Counted from the stretch's first letter, positions 42,326 to 51,941 are shown. The stretch is DNA of 64,000 nt from Halanaerobiales bacterium (GCA_029981855.1 JARRCS010000014.1:1-64000); one strand, 5' to 3'. Translations and numbers: made by a program. Notes: generated by a model from the sequence alone, not told the origin.

Positions 42326-43177
42326 CTATCCTTTAACCGAACCAGCCAGTATACCTCTAACAAAATACCTCTGCAGTGAGAAGAAAATAATCAGCGGAAC
42401 CACCATAGAGATAAAGGCTGCCGATGTTAAGAGATGCCAGTTCTGTCCATAAGAACCTACCAGACTCGATAATCTCATGGTTAATGGAGCCACATCCTTA
42501 AATCCTCCTAGATAGATTAAGGCAACCAACAGGTCATTCCAGACCCATAAAAACTGGAAGATAACCAGGGAGGCTAAAGCCGGAACCGATAAAGGTAAGG
42601 CTAAACGGTAAAAAACGGTCCAGATTGATGCCCCATCGATATAGGCTGCCTCAAAGAGGTCGTCTGGCAATGACTGGAAAAAATTATGAAGCATAAAGAC
42701 AGCAAAGGGTAGTCCGTAACCGGTGTGGGCCAGCCAGAGGCCAGCAAAGGTGCCTGATAGATTCAAGGTATTATAAATCTTCAGGATGGGTATAAAGGTC
42801 ATCTGTAACGGCACAACCAGCAGACTGATAATAATACCGTAGATCAGCCCCCTCCCTTTAAAGTGAAGCCGGGAAAGGCCGAAAGCAGCAAAGGCGGCTA
42901 CGGCAACCGGGATCAACGTCCCGCCGATAGCAATAATAAAACTATTTTTAAAGGCGGTGGACATACCGCCCTTCTTTAGAACCTCCCGGTAGTTCTCTGT
43001 TGTAAACTGGGTAAACTTGAGCGGGCTGTTGAAAACCGTCCACCAGCCGGTACTGCTTACCTCTTCAGCAGGACGGAAGGAGGTGATTAACAGGCCGAGA
43101 GTTGGCAGAAACCAGATAAACATAAAGCCGATAATTACGACATTTAAAATAACTCTGGGTAAAATTTTTCTGGACAT
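42326..43177 (-). CDS. carbohydrate ABC transporter permease (MalG type)
   Basis: A 283-residue inner-membrane permease with six hydrophobic segments. The EAA loop that docks the ATPase is LFEAAYIDGASIWTVFYRLALP near residue 185. N-terminal IIGFMFIWFLPTLGLLITSFRP and the large external loop are typical of MalG-class sugar permeases, particularly alpha-glucoside systems. It is coupled to the upstream permease gene (adjacent start and stop). No ATPase gene lies in this operon; the MsmK-like protein at 37.2 kb probably energises it. Confidence 0.93.
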   Translation of the reverse strand: MSRKILPRVILNVVIIGFMFIWFLPTLGLLITSFRPAEEVSSTGWWTVFNSPLKFTQFTTENYREVLKKGGMSTAFKNSFIIAIGGTLIPVAVAAFAAFGLSRLHFKGRGLIYGIIISLLVVPLQMTFIPILKIYNTLNLSGTFAGLWLAHTGYGLPFAVFMLHNFFQSLPDDLFEAAYIDGASIWTVFYRLALPLSVPALASLVIFQFLWVWNDLLVALIYLGGFKDVAPLTMRLSSLVGSYGQNWHLLTSAAFISMVVPLIIFFSLQRYFVRGILAGSVKG

Positions 43178-44046
43178 TAGCTCTCCTCCCCCTTCATCCT
43201 TTTTATGTTAGCAATAATTGCCGGAATAATTAACAGAAATAAAACGACGGCAATGGCACTTGCCCGACCGTAATTCCGGTACTGAAACATCTCCTTATAC
43301 ATTCTGTTGGCAATAACCTCGGTACCGAAATTACCATTGGTCATAACATAGACGATATCAAATATCTTCAGTACATTAACGATCATAGTGGTGGCAACCA
43401 CAGCAATGGTTGATTTCATTGACGGTAGAATAATATGGCGAAAAATCTGCCATTCGTTAGCGCCATCTACCCTGCCTGCTTCCATTAATTCCTTAGGAAT
43501 CCCCTTATAGGCGGCAGATAGGATAACCATACAAAAACCGGTCCAGATCCAGATGCCTACAAAAATCAGGGCAATATTATTAATCCATGGTCCCTGGATT
43601 AACCAGCCTTTAGGGTCGGCACCGAAAAGAACCAGAATCTGATTAAGGATTCCGATCTGTTCAACTCCCGGTGGTTTATAGTTATAGATAAATTTCCAGA
43701 CAACACCCGCCCCGACAAAAGATACGGCCATCGGCATAAAGATTATCGATTTAGCCAGTCTCTCATATTTAATTCTGTCGGCCAGAATAGCCATAATCAA
43801 TCCTAATCCCACCGTGCCCAGGGTAAAAACAACTAACCAGAGCAAGTTATTCCGGAAGGCCGTCAGCATGGACCTGGAGGTAAAGGCATAGATATAGTTT
43901 TTTAAACCGACAAAGGTCTCTGACCTCCTATCCATAAAGCTGAGGATAATGGTATGGATGGAGGGATATAGGAGATAAAAGATGATGAAAAAAAGGGCGG
44001 GCCCTACAAAGAGGGCCACCCAGATATTTCTGTTCTTGAGATTCAT
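43177..44046 (-). CDS. carbohydrate ABC transporter permease (MalF type)
   Basis: A 289-residue permease with six membrane segments, beginning IWVALFVGPALFFIIFYLLYP. The EAA loop is LMEAGRVDGANEWQIFRHIILP near residue 192. It pairs with the MalG-type protein encoded immediately downstream and with the binding protein 20 bp upstream. By analogy the heterodimer imports an alpha-linked disaccharide, the substrate of the GH65 phosphorylase in the same regulon. Confidence 0.93.
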   Translation of the reverse strand: MNLKNRNIWVALFVGPALFFIIFYLLYPSIHTIILSFMDRRSETFVGLKNYIYAFTSRSMLTAFRNNLLWLVVFTLGTVGLGLIMAILADRIKYERLAKSIIFMPMAVSFVGAGVVWKFIYNYKPPGVEQIGILNQILVLFGADPKGWLIQGPWINNIALIFVGIWIWTGFCMVILSAAYKGIPKELMEAGRVDGANEWQIFRHIILPSMKSTIAVVATTMIVNVLKIFDIVYVMTNGNFGTEVIANRMYKEMFQYRNYGRASAIAVVLFLLIIPAIIANIKRMKGEES

Positions 44047-44066
44047 TAAATATTCCTCCTGCTGAT

Positions 44067-45356
44067 TTAATCGGTTGCCTTACCGGTGGTATAGCTTTCA
44101 TCAGCGATATCTTCAATATACTCCAAGACGCTATCCAGGTCCTGACCGCCAACATAATCGAGAACACCCTGCCAGAAGGCACCTGAACCTACAGCTGCCG
44201 GCATAGAATCGGAGCCGTCAAATCTGAAGACTGAGGCATTCTGGAGTGCTTTGGCCATCTTTCTGGTAATATCATCAGGATAGACATTGGGATTGATTCT
44301 CTTATTGATACCAATCTTACCAAGTTCCCCGACCCAGATCATCTGGGCACCCGGTGTAGCCAGATAGTTCATAAAGGCCCTGGCTTCAGGGGTATCGTTC
44401 ATCATACTGATCATATCGGCCGCACCCAGAACCGGTGTGCCGAACTCCTCCTCGATAGAGGGGAAGGGGAAGAAGTCAAAGTCTTCACCGGCAACTACAC
44501 CGGGGTTATTTTCCTTAATAAAGCTGGTAATAAAACTTGCCTGACGGTGCATATAGGCCTGAGCCGGTTCGGCAAACAATGGGTTGGCGGCATCACCAAA
44601 GTTAGTAGCCAGGACGGCGGTCGGACCACCCCAGACTAGCTTGGGATCACGGGCAATCTTACCGAAGATCTCAAAGGCCCTTCTGACCCTCTCATCAGTC
44701 CAGGAAATATCATGATTTACCCACTGATCATAGACCTCAGGGCCAGCTGTCCGCAACATAATATCTTCAATCCAGTCAGTTCCGGGCCAGCCACTGGCTG
44801 CACCTGATTCCAAACCGATAGACCAGGGTGTATCACCGTTGGCTACCATCTTATCTGTTAAAGTCTCTAATTCCTCCCAGGTACTGGGAACCTCATAACC
44901 CTTAGCGGCAAACTCCTTCGGGTTATACCAGACCAGACTCTTAATATCAGCGGAGATGTATAACCCATACATGCCATCTTTATACGTAGCCAGGTCAATC
45001 CAGGTCTGATTATAATCCTCCTTCAGCGTCTCCATATCTAGTACACCTGTCAGATCAACCAGGTTTCCACTCTTTGCCAGGTCCTTCATCATACCCAGTC
45101 CGGTTAGAGCAACAACATCCGGTGGATTACCTGCCTCAAGCCTGGTTGTCAGCAGGGTAGGTAGGTCACGGGTCCCTTCAAACTGGACATCAATACCGCT
45201 GGCCTTTTCAAAGCTTTCCACCACCTTCATAAAGGCATCTAATTCCTGTCCACCCCAGACACCCATTACAGTTAATTTACCTTCAGCCATTACCGTACTT
45301 CCAAATGTCAGAACAACCAAAACCATCAGAGCCAGAGCAAATAAACCCTTTTTCAT
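44067..45356 (-). CDS. sugar ABC transporter substrate-binding protein
   Basis: A 429-residue exported binding protein. Signal peptide: MKKGLFALALMVLVVLTFG then TVMA, cleavage near residue 24, no lipobox Cys. The mature part starts GKLTVMGVWGGQELDAF and has the family-1 pattern (FEKASGIDVQFEG, TTRLEAGNPPDVVAL, then YNPKEFAAKGYEVPSTWEEL). Extracytoplasmic capture of a disaccharide, probably an alpha-glucoside. Two LacI-type operators lie 29-73 bp upstream of the start codon. Confidence 0.92.
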   Translation of the reverse strand: MKKGLFALALMVLVVLTFGSTVMAEGKLTVMGVWGGQELDAFMKVVESFEKASGIDVQFEGTRDLPTLLTTRLEAGNPPDVVALTGLGMMKDLAKSGNLVDLTGVLDMETLKEDYNQTWIDLATYKDGMYGLYISADIKSLVWYNPKEFAAKGYEVPSTWEELETLTDKMVANGDTPWSIGLESGAASGWPGTDWIEDIMLRTAGPEVYDQWVNHDISWTDERVRRAFEIFGKIARDPKLVWGGPTAVLATNFGDAANPLFAEPAQAYMHRQASFITSFIKENNPGVVAGEDFDFFPFPSIEEEFGTPVLGAADMISMMNDTPEARAFMNYLATPGAQMIWVGELGKIGINKRINPNVYPDDITRKMAKALQNASVFRFDGSDSMPAAVGSGAFWQGVLDYVGGQDLDSVLEYIEDIADESYTTGKATD

Positions 45357-45384
45357 TTTTTTACTCCTCCTGTTTTTTTATTAA

Positions 45385-45429
45385 TACAACCGGGTGTATA
45401 ATTTTACAACATATCTGCAACCGGTTGTA
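45385..45429. promoter_or_regulatory. two LacI-type operators before the sugar transporter operon
   Basis: TACAACCGGGTGTA (45385-45398) and TGCAACCGGTTGTA (45416-45429), centres 31 bp apart, flanking the likely -10 region on the minus strand. Same consensus as the site before the GH65 gene. Confidence 0.82.
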
Positions 45430-45572
45430 TTTTAGACATTAAATTAAATAATTAACAAAAAATTAACCCTTCTGTTCCTTACTAATATATTTAATCATAA
45501 AGTTAGAAATTCCTTCTTTTGATAGAAAATTGATAGAAAATTTTTTCTATTATTTTCTGTTTTCTTATCACC

Positions 45573-47939
45573 TTAATCATAATATTCGAATCTATTGGTC
45601 AAACCTACATTAATTCCTTTAATTAGGCGGACCTCTTCTCCTTGATGAATGATAGTTAATTCCTCACCCCTTAAAAGCTGATAATTAGTTCCATCAGGTT
45701 CAACCTTAATCTGTAACTGACGCCCCTTAAATTTTATCTTAAATTCATATCCATCCCATCCAGCGGGTAGATAGGGATTAAAATGTAGTTGGCCATTGTA
45801 GTTACGCATCCCGGCAAAGCCTTGAACCAGGGCCATCCAGGTACTGGCCATACAGGCAGTATGAACTCCCTGATAGGCATTATCATTATAATCATCCAGG
45901 TCTAACCGGGCCGTCTGCAGAAAGTAATTATAAGCCTGTTTATAATAACCGATCTCACTGGCAATAATACTGTAAATTGCCGGTGACAGGGAAGAGTCAT
46001 GAGTAGTTTTTGGCTCATAGAAATCGTAGTTAGTCCTCTTCTCTGTAAGGGTAAACTTATCTCCCAGAAGGAGCATCAGCAGGATTACATCTGCCTGTTT
46101 TATTACCTGATAACGCCAGATTACCAGAGGATGCCAGTTTTTAACCAGGGGGATTTCCTCTTCAGGAATGGCATCAACATCGATAGGCTCCTTAAAGAGG
46201 AAGGAATCATCCTGGGGATAGATACCCAGTTCTTCATTATATGGCAGATAGATATCCCGGGCAATCCTCTCCCATTTCTTCAATTCACTCTCTTCAAGGC
46301 CGAGGCGGTTTTGTAATTCCAGATATTTATCCGGGACCTTCTCTTCCATCAATCTAACCGCTTCAACGGCAAATTCCAGATTAAATCTGGCCATATAATT
46401 GGTGTAACAATTATTATTTACCCCCGGTTTATATTCATCAGGTCCACAGACTTCATTAAAGCAGAATTTATTACCCTTGAGGGGGATATAACTACCCCGG
46501 TCGGCCCACATCCTGGCCGTCTCGATCAGGATCTCGGTCCCGTAATTAAAGAGAAACTCATAATCATCGGTTGCAGTAAAATATTGATGTATGGCATAAG
46601 CGATATCGGCATCGATATGGTACTGTACCGTTGACCCCATAAAATATCCCGAAGCCTCTTCTCCGTTAATAGTCCGCCAGGGGTAAAGAGCCCCCTTAAG
46701 CTTCATTCTCCGGGCATTAGCCCGGGCCTCTTCCAGGGTATGATAACGGTAGAGCAGTAATTGCCTGGCAATCTCCGGCTGACTGTACAGGCAAAAAGGT
46801 AGAACATAGGTCTCCGTATCCCAGAAGTAGTGACCCTCATAAAACTCACCAGTTAGCCCCTTGGCAGCTATACTGGTCCGGCCATCCCTACCGGTTGACT
46901 GGAGCAGATGAAAGGCATTAAAACGGAAGGCCTGCTGTAGAGAGATATCCCCGTAAATCTTGACATCAACACTATCCCAGTATCTCCTCAAAAATTCCCG
47001 CTGTTCAGCTAATAACTGTTGCCAGCCCGCTTCCACCGCTTCAGCTAATTTCTCTAAAAGGTAATCCTTTAAAACCTCCTCTTTGACCTTATCTTCATCC
47101 ATATCCCGGGAACTGGATAGACAGACATATTTAGTCAGGTTGTAATCCTTACCCTTTTCTACCTTCAGCTCAAACTGCTCTATTACCCTCCCGGCCTCCA
47201 CCAACCTGATTCTATTACAGGTACTTGCTTCTGGGAGCTCTAAACGGTTATCCATGGCTGTCCCGACCATTATCCCCGTACTCGGAGCCAGCTGCAGTAC
47301 ATATCCCCTGTTACCGGCATAGCCCTTATCAACAACATCCAGGGCCTTTTTTCCCCTCAGGTGGTGGTAGTTACAAACATCACCTTTTATGGCAGATATA
47401 AGTCTCACTCTACCTGTAAAATTTAAGGGGGTGAAGTTATAATTAATTATCCCGTTATGTTGTGAGGTTAAAGAAAGGAATCGAATTATCTTTATTTTTA
47501 TTTTCTTTCCTCCGGGACTTAACCAGATAAGCTCTCTGGTCAGGGTGCCTTCCTTCATATTTAAAACCCGCCGGTAATTACTGACTCTACCAGTCAGCAT
47601 ATCAAACCTTTCTCCTTCAAGATAAAGGTTTATGCTGGTCCAGTCAGCTAGATTGAGTATGGTCTGACCCCTTTCCGGAAGATCAGGAGCCTCTTCACCA
47701 TAGATTATCTCTTCCGAGCCATAAACCCCGTTTATATAAATACCTGGAGTGGTTGTTTCCGAAGGTCCCGAATAATCCTCCTCCAGGGTGCCCCTTACCC
47801 CCATATATCCATTGCCTAAAGCAAAGATAGCCTCATTATGGTGGTTTGCCTCAACCCTGAATTCTTCTTCGGTAACCTGCCATGGTTCACATTTATACTG
47901 AGATTCTTGCTGTAATTTCCTTCGATGATATTTACGCAT
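45573..47939 (-). CDS. GH65 disaccharide phosphorylase
   Basis: A 788-residue glycoside hydrolase family 65 protein. Hallmarks: FALGNGYMGVRGTLEE near residue 39, the (alpha/alpha)6 barrel with KGLTGEFYEGHYFWDTE near 362, and the catalytic-acid segment CGPDEYKPGVNNNCYTNYMAR, in parts, near 492-512, where the Glu of DEY is the general acid. The phosphate-binding stretch KTTHDSSLSPAIYS is near 645. It phosphorolyses an alpha-linked diglucoside to beta-glucose 1-phosphate and glucose. Trehalose, maltose, kojibiose or nigerose specificity cannot be settled by eye. Its own promoter and operator lie upstream; the usual partner pgmB survives only as a fragment at 41.0 kb. Confidence 0.9.
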   Translation of the reverse strand: MRKYHRRKLQQESQYKCEPWQVTEEEFRVEANHHNEAIFALGNGYMGVRGTLEEDYSGPSETTTPGIYINGVYGSEEIIYGEEAPDLPERGQTILNLADWTSINLYLEGERFDMLTGRVSNYRRVLNMKEGTLTRELIWLSPGGKKIKIKIIRFLSLTSQHNGIINYNFTPLNFTGRVRLISAIKGDVCNYHHLRGKKALDVVDKGYAGNRGYVLQLAPSTGIMVGTAMDNRLELPEASTCNRIRLVEAGRVIEQFELKVEKGKDYNLTKYVCLSSSRDMDEDKVKEEVLKDYLLEKLAEAVEAGWQQLLAEQREFLRRYWDSVDVKIYGDISLQQAFRFNAFHLLQSTGRDGRTSIAAKGLTGEFYEGHYFWDTETYVLPFCLYSQPEIARQLLLYRYHTLEEARANARRMKLKGALYPWRTINGEEASGYFMGSTVQYHIDADIAYAIHQYFTATDDYEFLFNYGTEILIETARMWADRGSYIPLKGNKFCFNEVCGPDEYKPGVNNNCYTNYMARFNLEFAVEAVRLMEEKVPDKYLELQNRLGLEESELKKWERIARDIYLPYNEELGIYPQDDSFLFKEPIDVDAIPEEEIPLVKNWHPLVIWRYQVIKQADVILLMLLLGDKFTLTEKRTNYDFYEPKTTHDSSLSPAIYSIIASEIGYYKQAYNYFLQTARLDLDDYNDNAYQGVHTACMASTWMALVQGFAGMRNYNGQLHFNPYLPAGWDGYEFKIKFKGRQLQIKVEPDGTNYQLLRGEELTIIHQGEEVRLIKGINVGLTNRFEYYD

Positions 47940-47958
47940 CTACCCGATATCCTCTCTT

Positions 47959-47972
47959 TGCAACCGGTTGCA
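47959..47972. promoter_or_regulatory. LacI-type operator before the GH65 gene
   Basis: TGCAACCGGTTGCA, a perfect 14-bp palindrome just downstream of the -10 (47976-47981), in the classical repressing position. Confidence 0.85.
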
Positions 47973-47975
47973 TTT

Positions 47976-48004
47976 ATTTTAACATATTTTTATAAATTAG
48001 TCAA
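47976..48004 (-). promoter_or_regulatory. sigma-A promoter of the GH65 gene
   Basis: Minus-strand TTGACT (47999-48004), a 17-bp spacer and TAAAAT (47976-47981). Confidence 0.75.
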
Positions 48005-48071
48005 GGTAAAATTCTCTTAAATGAAAAAAGATTAGGAGGCCAGGATTTTATTGATAATTTGATTTTGAATA

Positions 48072-49352
48072 TTAAGGTGAAGCCAATTTGTTTATAAACT
48101 CAAAAGCTTTATCTGTAGTCTCTATAACATGGGTATACTTTTTTAAGACCAGTTTATTCCAGTACTTTTCAGCCTCTCCCCCGGTATAATCCCGGTCTTT
48201 TATGCCTTTTCCTTCTATGAGAACAATATTAATATCATCTATCTCTGTCAGTAAAGCAATATTAGGCAAATTACCGGGTCCAAAGGGAGTATCAGTAACG
48301 ATAACCAGGTCAGAACAATTAATTAACTGCCGGTTATATTTTAAGCTTTCCCGGTCAATATGAACAAAAGGTGGAATTTCAGCAACCTTTAAACCAAGTT
48401 TTTTAGCCACTTCCCAGTCAGCATCGCCCTGATTTAGAACACCACAGCTGATAATGTAGCCCTGGTTATAAAGGAGATTGATTATTTTTTTACCGGTTCC
48501 ACCACCGCAGATAACATGGATTCTTTTTTGGTAAACTGTTTGTGCTGCATCTTGCTTCCGTGAATTTACTCCTACCTGCACTTTAGGCACCATAATAATA
48601 AAGGGGCGGCCGGTTAAGGGATTGTTCTTCACTACTACCTCTGTATGATAAACCTCCTTGATATTTCGGGCAGTCAAAACCTCTTCCGGCTTTCCAACCT
48701 TAAAGATCTTTCCGTCCTTTAAAAGAACCAGTTTACTGCAGTACTGGCTGCTCAGATTGAGATCATGAGAGACAACAATTACCGTTAAATCCAGGTCCTT
48801 GTTTAAGGAAGCCAGCAGGTCGAAGATCTCTCTCTGGTAATTAATATCCAAACTAGCAGTCGGTTCATCCAAAAGTAAAACCCTGGGTTTCTGGGCCAGG
48901 GCCCTGGCGATAATTACCCGCTGACGCTCTCCACCGCTCAATTCATTGATTCTTTTATCCCTGAATTCAACCGTATCGGTTAATTCCATTACCTCCTCAA
49001 CAATCTCTTTATCCTCTTTCTTTACCCTCCCCCACCTATCCTGATAGGGATTACGGCCCATCATAATCAGGTCATAGACGGTAAAATTATAGTTCACTGC
49101 GGTATCCTGGGGTACCACAGCCATAAACCGGGCTAGTTCACCGATGTCATAGCTATTTAACAGTTTCTGATTTAAATAGATCACACCCGAATCAGGCGAG
49201 AGGATACGGCTGATATTCTTAAGAAGGGTAGTCTTCCCCGATCCATTGGGACCGATAATACCAACAAACTCCCTTTCCTCCAGATAGAGGTCTATTTTCT
49301 TCAGGATTTCTCTATTATTATAACTGAACTTAAGCTTATCTATCTTTAACAT
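48072..49352 (-). CDS. FecE/BtuD-type ABC ATPase with an extra C-terminal domain
   Basis: A 426-residue protein. Residues 1-250 are a standard siderophore/haem/B12 importer ATPase: Walker A GIIGPNGSGKTTLLKNIS, Q-loop VVPQDTAVNYNFT, signature LSGGERQRVIIARAL, Walker B VLLLDEPTASLD and switch His VVSHDLNLSS. About 150 further residues form a second domain (RIHVICGGGTGKKIINLL, GYIISCGVLNQGDADWEVAKKL, VIVTDTPFGPGNLPN) of alpha/beta character that I cannot name; it may bind the substrate or a nucleotide. It overlaps the stop of the FecCD permease gene, so the two are coupled. No binding-protein gene is present. Confidence 0.87.
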   Translation of the reverse strand: MLKIDKLKFSYNNREILKKIDLYLEEREFVGIIGPNGSGKTTLLKNISRILSPDSGVIYLNQKLLNSYDIGELARFMAVVPQDTAVNYNFTVYDLIMMGRNPYQDRWGRVKKEDKEIVEEVMELTDTVEFRDKRINELSGGERQRVIIARALAQKPRVLLLDEPTASLDINYQREIFDLLASLNKDLDLTVIVVSHDLNLSSQYCSKLVLLKDGKIFKVGKPEEVLTARNIKEVYHTEVVVKNNPLTGRPFIIMVPKVQVGVNSRKQDAAQTVYQKRIHVICGGGTGKKIINLLYNQGYIISCGVLNQGDADWEVAKKLGLKVAEIPPFVHIDRESLKYNRQLINCSDLVIVTDTPFGPGNLPNIALLTEIDDINIVLIEGKGIKDRDYTGGEAEKYWNKLVLKKYTHVIETTDKAFEFINKLASP

Positions 49353-49357
49353 CTTAA

Positions 49358-50371
49358 TCACCAGTATTCACTTTTTTTCTTCCGCAGAAGGTAGATAAAA
49401 TAGGGTCCACCGGCCAGGGCGGTAATAATTCCTACCGGAACTTCAAGGGGTGGTATTAAAGAACGGGCCAGGTCATCACTTATCAGTAAAAATATTCCTC
49501 CCAGCAGGGCTGCCAGAGGTAGTAGTTTTCTATGATCGGGCCCGATTAACATCCGGGCTATATGGGGAATTATTAACCCGATAAAGCCGATAATACCACT
49601 TACCGAAACCACAGCAGCGGTAATTAAAGTTGCCGCAATAATTAAAATTAATTTCACCCTCTCTACATTAACCCCCAGATACTGGGCATTCTCCTCCCCC
49701 AGTAAGATTAGATTTAAATCCTTAAGATATAGAACAATAGGGATTAAGCCGAGGAAGTAATAGGGTAAAACCAGTTTTACTTCATACCAGCTTGCGGTAG
49801 CGAGACTCCCCATCAGCCAGTAAACTACCTTATGCAGATCATTTGTTCCCAGTACCATCAAAAAGGACATGATCGCATTTAATAAAAAACCCATGGCTAC
49901 ACCTGCTAAAAGAAAGGTCATTACAGGGAATTTATGACCAACCCTGGCCAGATTATAGACAATATATACGGTAATAATTGCCCCCAGAAAGGCCATCAAA
50001 GGGATGGTACTGATACCGAGAAAGCTGAAACCAAGATTAAAGACAATAGCGATTGTAACCCCGGTCCCTGCCCCGGCTGAGATACCAACGACATAAGGGT
50101 CTACCATCGGGTTACGGATAATCCCCTGGAAGATGACCCCTGCTATAGCCAGACCTGAGCCAACCAGGAAACTTAAAATGATCCTGGGTAGCCGGATCTG
50201 CTTTATAATCACGGTATATGTCCCATCTCCCCCCCTTTTACCGAAAAGAGATTTGATTATCTGATTTGCAGGTATATAGGCCGTACCGATACTCAAGGAT
50301 AATAGTACTACTATAATTAATCCCGTAACCAACCCGATAAAAAGATAGAGGTTTCTCTTACTAAATTCCAT
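49358..50371 (-). CDS. FecCD/BtuC-family permease
   Basis: A 337-residue permease with about ten membrane segments. IIKQIRLPRIILSFLVGSGLA near residue 55, GVIFQGIIRNPMVDPYVVGISAGAG and VSGIIGFIGLIIPHIARMLIGPDHR near 260 are FecCD landmarks. It would import an iron-siderophore, haem or cobalamin. The open frame runs 30 codons further upstream across the aminotransferase stop; MEFSKRNLYLFIGL is the natural start, though an ATG four codons earlier is possible. Partner ATPase follows immediately. Confidence 0.86.
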   Translation of the reverse strand: MEFSKRNLYLFIGLVTGLIIVVLLSLSIGTAYIPANQIIKSLFGKRGGDGTYTVIIKQIRLPRIILSFLVGSGLAIAGVIFQGIIRNPMVDPYVVGISAGAGTGVTIAIVFNLGFSFLGISTIPLMAFLGAIITVYIVYNLARVGHKFPVMTFLLAGVAMGFLLNAIMSFLMVLGTNDLHKVVYWLMGSLATASWYEVKLVLPYYFLGLIPIVLYLKDLNLILLGEENAQYLGVNVERVKLILIIAATLITAAVVSVSGIIGFIGLIIPHIARMLIGPDHRKLLPLAALLGGIFLLISDDLARSLIPPLEVPVGIITALAGGPYFIYLLRKKKSEYW

Positions 50372-50405
50372 GGAGATCACCATTATTCTATATTCAAGGT
50401 GGATG

Positions 50406-51602
50406 TCAAAAATCCTGCCAATTTGTAATAATCTCGCCCAGAATCTTGATTCCCGTTTCAATATCCTCCTGAGGGCAGTTGGAGAAGGATAACCTGAGGT
50501 AATTATTCCCCTCTTCCGGATTGGCTAAAAAGGAATTACCTGTAACAAAGGCAACCCTGTTTTCTAAGGCCTTCTTTAATAACCGCCTGCTCTCAATATA
50601 CTCTGGGAGCCTAATCCAGTAAAAGAAACCACCCTTCGGTACCAGCCAGGAGGTAGATTTAGGAAAGTATTTCTCCAGGGCCTGCCCCATCTCCTCCAGT
50701 CTGGACCGGTAATGGGGTTTTACCCTCTTGATCTGGGCTTCTATTAACCCCTTCTCCCCGGCTACAGCAATTAACTCTTGCCCCAGGGAATTGGAAGTGA
50801 GATCGGTATTCTGTTTTGCCAGACCAGCCAGCCGGATAATCTCCCTATCTCCACAGATCCACCCAATTCTTAAACCCGGGATAAAAAACTTGGAGAAGGT
50901 TCCGAGATATATAACCCTGCCTTCAGTATCCAGTTCTTTTAAAGCCGATAATGGCTCATTATAGTAATTTAGCTCACTATAAGGGGTGTCCTCGATAATA
51001 TAAAAACCATATTTACCGGCCAGTTCCAGTAGGGCCTTTCTCTTTGGCAATGATAATCTAATCCCGGAAGGATTAGAAAAATCCGGTACCAGATAGATAA
51101 ACTTAAACCTCCTTCCCTTTGCCAGTTCTTCCTCCAAAAGATCGATCTCAATACCATCTTCAGCCAGATTAATTCCGGTTATATCTGCTTGATAACTCCT
51201 GATAGCCCCAAGGCCACCAACATAACCGGGATTTTCCACCAGAACCCTGTCCCCGGGATCGATAAAGATCTTGCTTAAAAGATCTAAGGCCTGCTGAGAA
51301 CCCGTTGTGATTAATATCTCTTCATCACTGGCCTTGATATTTCTCTTCTTTAAAAAGGAGATAATATACTCCTTTAATCTACCGCTACCTTCAGTACTCC
51401 CATATTGAAACAAATCCGGACCCCCGGGTTCTGCCATTAAGCTGTTTAACAATTCCCTTAACTCTTTCAGGGGGAAAATATTGCGGTCAGGTATCCCGCC
51501 GGCAAAAGAGATAATATCCCCCTGCCCTATCAAGCTCATAAATTCACTGATCTCACTGTTATTTAAGCACTCAACCCTTCTGGAAAGAAGTTCCTTTAAC
51601 AT
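50406..51602 (-). CDS. PLP-dependent class I aminotransferase (2-aminoadipate/multi-substrate type)
   Basis: A 398-residue fold-type I aminotransferase. Pattern: ISFAGGIPDRNIFPL near residue 31, YGSTEGSGRLKEYI, ITTGSQQALDLLSKIF near 97, YLVPDFSNPSGIRLSL near 170, and the PLP lysine in YLGTFSKFFIPGLRIGWI near 233. This is the LysN/AadAT/MocR-like subgroup that acts on aminoadipate, branched-chain or aromatic amino acids. A T-box leader upstream links it to the supply of one amino acid and supports a biosynthetic role, perhaps the final transamination for the adjacent ilv-leu block. The FecCD gene follows within about 35 bp. Confidence 0.88.
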   Translation of the reverse strand: MLKELLSRRVECLNNSEISEFMSLIGQGDIISFAGGIPDRNIFPLKELRELLNSLMAEPGGPDLFQYGSTEGSGRLKEYIISFLKKRNIKASDEEILITTGSQQALDLLSKIFIDPGDRVLVENPGYVGGLGAIRSYQADITGINLAEDGIEIDLLEEELAKGRRFKFIYLVPDFSNPSGIRLSLPKRKALLELAGKYGFYIIEDTPYSELNYYNEPLSALKELDTEGRVIYLGTFSKFFIPGLRIGWICGDREIIRLAGLAKQNTDLTSNSLGQELIAVAGEKGLIEAQIKRVKPHYRSRLEEMGQALEKYFPKSTSWLVPKGGFFYWIRLPEYIESRRLLKKALENRVAFVTGNSFLANPEEGNNYLRLSFSNCPQEDIETGIKILGEIITNWQDF

Positions 51603-51632
51603 TGATTATAACCTCCTTTAAATATTTTTCAA

Positions 51633-51697
51633 ATTAATGCTTCACTCTGTTCGGCAACTTGTTTTACCTTCAAACAACTATAAATAGATGTTGAAGA
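51633..51697. repeat. dispersed intergenic repeat, left-arm copy
   Basis: TTAATGCTTCACTCTGTTCGG, in parts, then TTCAAACAACTATAAATAG and ATGTTGAAG, ending at the T-box terminator T-run. The right arm is absent. Confidence 0.75.
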
Positions 51698-51935
51698 AAA
51701 AAAACACCCCTGCGTCAGTGCAGGGGTGTTAGACCACGGTACCACCCAGCTTCGCTATTTTCTCGCAAAAATAGCCTCTGTAAGTATACCTTGAACCACC
51801 ACAAGATATACTTGATATTTTAACGGTATCAACCGGAAATTCCTACTAGGTTTAATCACCTTTCAGAACTCAACTCCGAGGTGGCTTAATCCTCATCATC
51901 GTCTTTAACAGTAAATTATCAAGTTATTTTAGGTT
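51694..51935 (-). promoter_or_regulatory. T-box riboswitch leader
   Basis: Minus-strand leader of about 240 nt. GACGATGATGAGGATTAAG is a stem-I start; the T-box core TGGGTGGTACCGTGG is at about 51732-51750; the terminator is AACACCCCTGC...GCAGGGGTGTT followed by a run of T (51694-51730). Uncharged tRNA binding would favour the antiterminator and expression of the downstream aminotransferase gene. I could not assign the specifier codon by eye. Confidence 0.9.
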
Positions 51936-51941
51936 ACTTAT

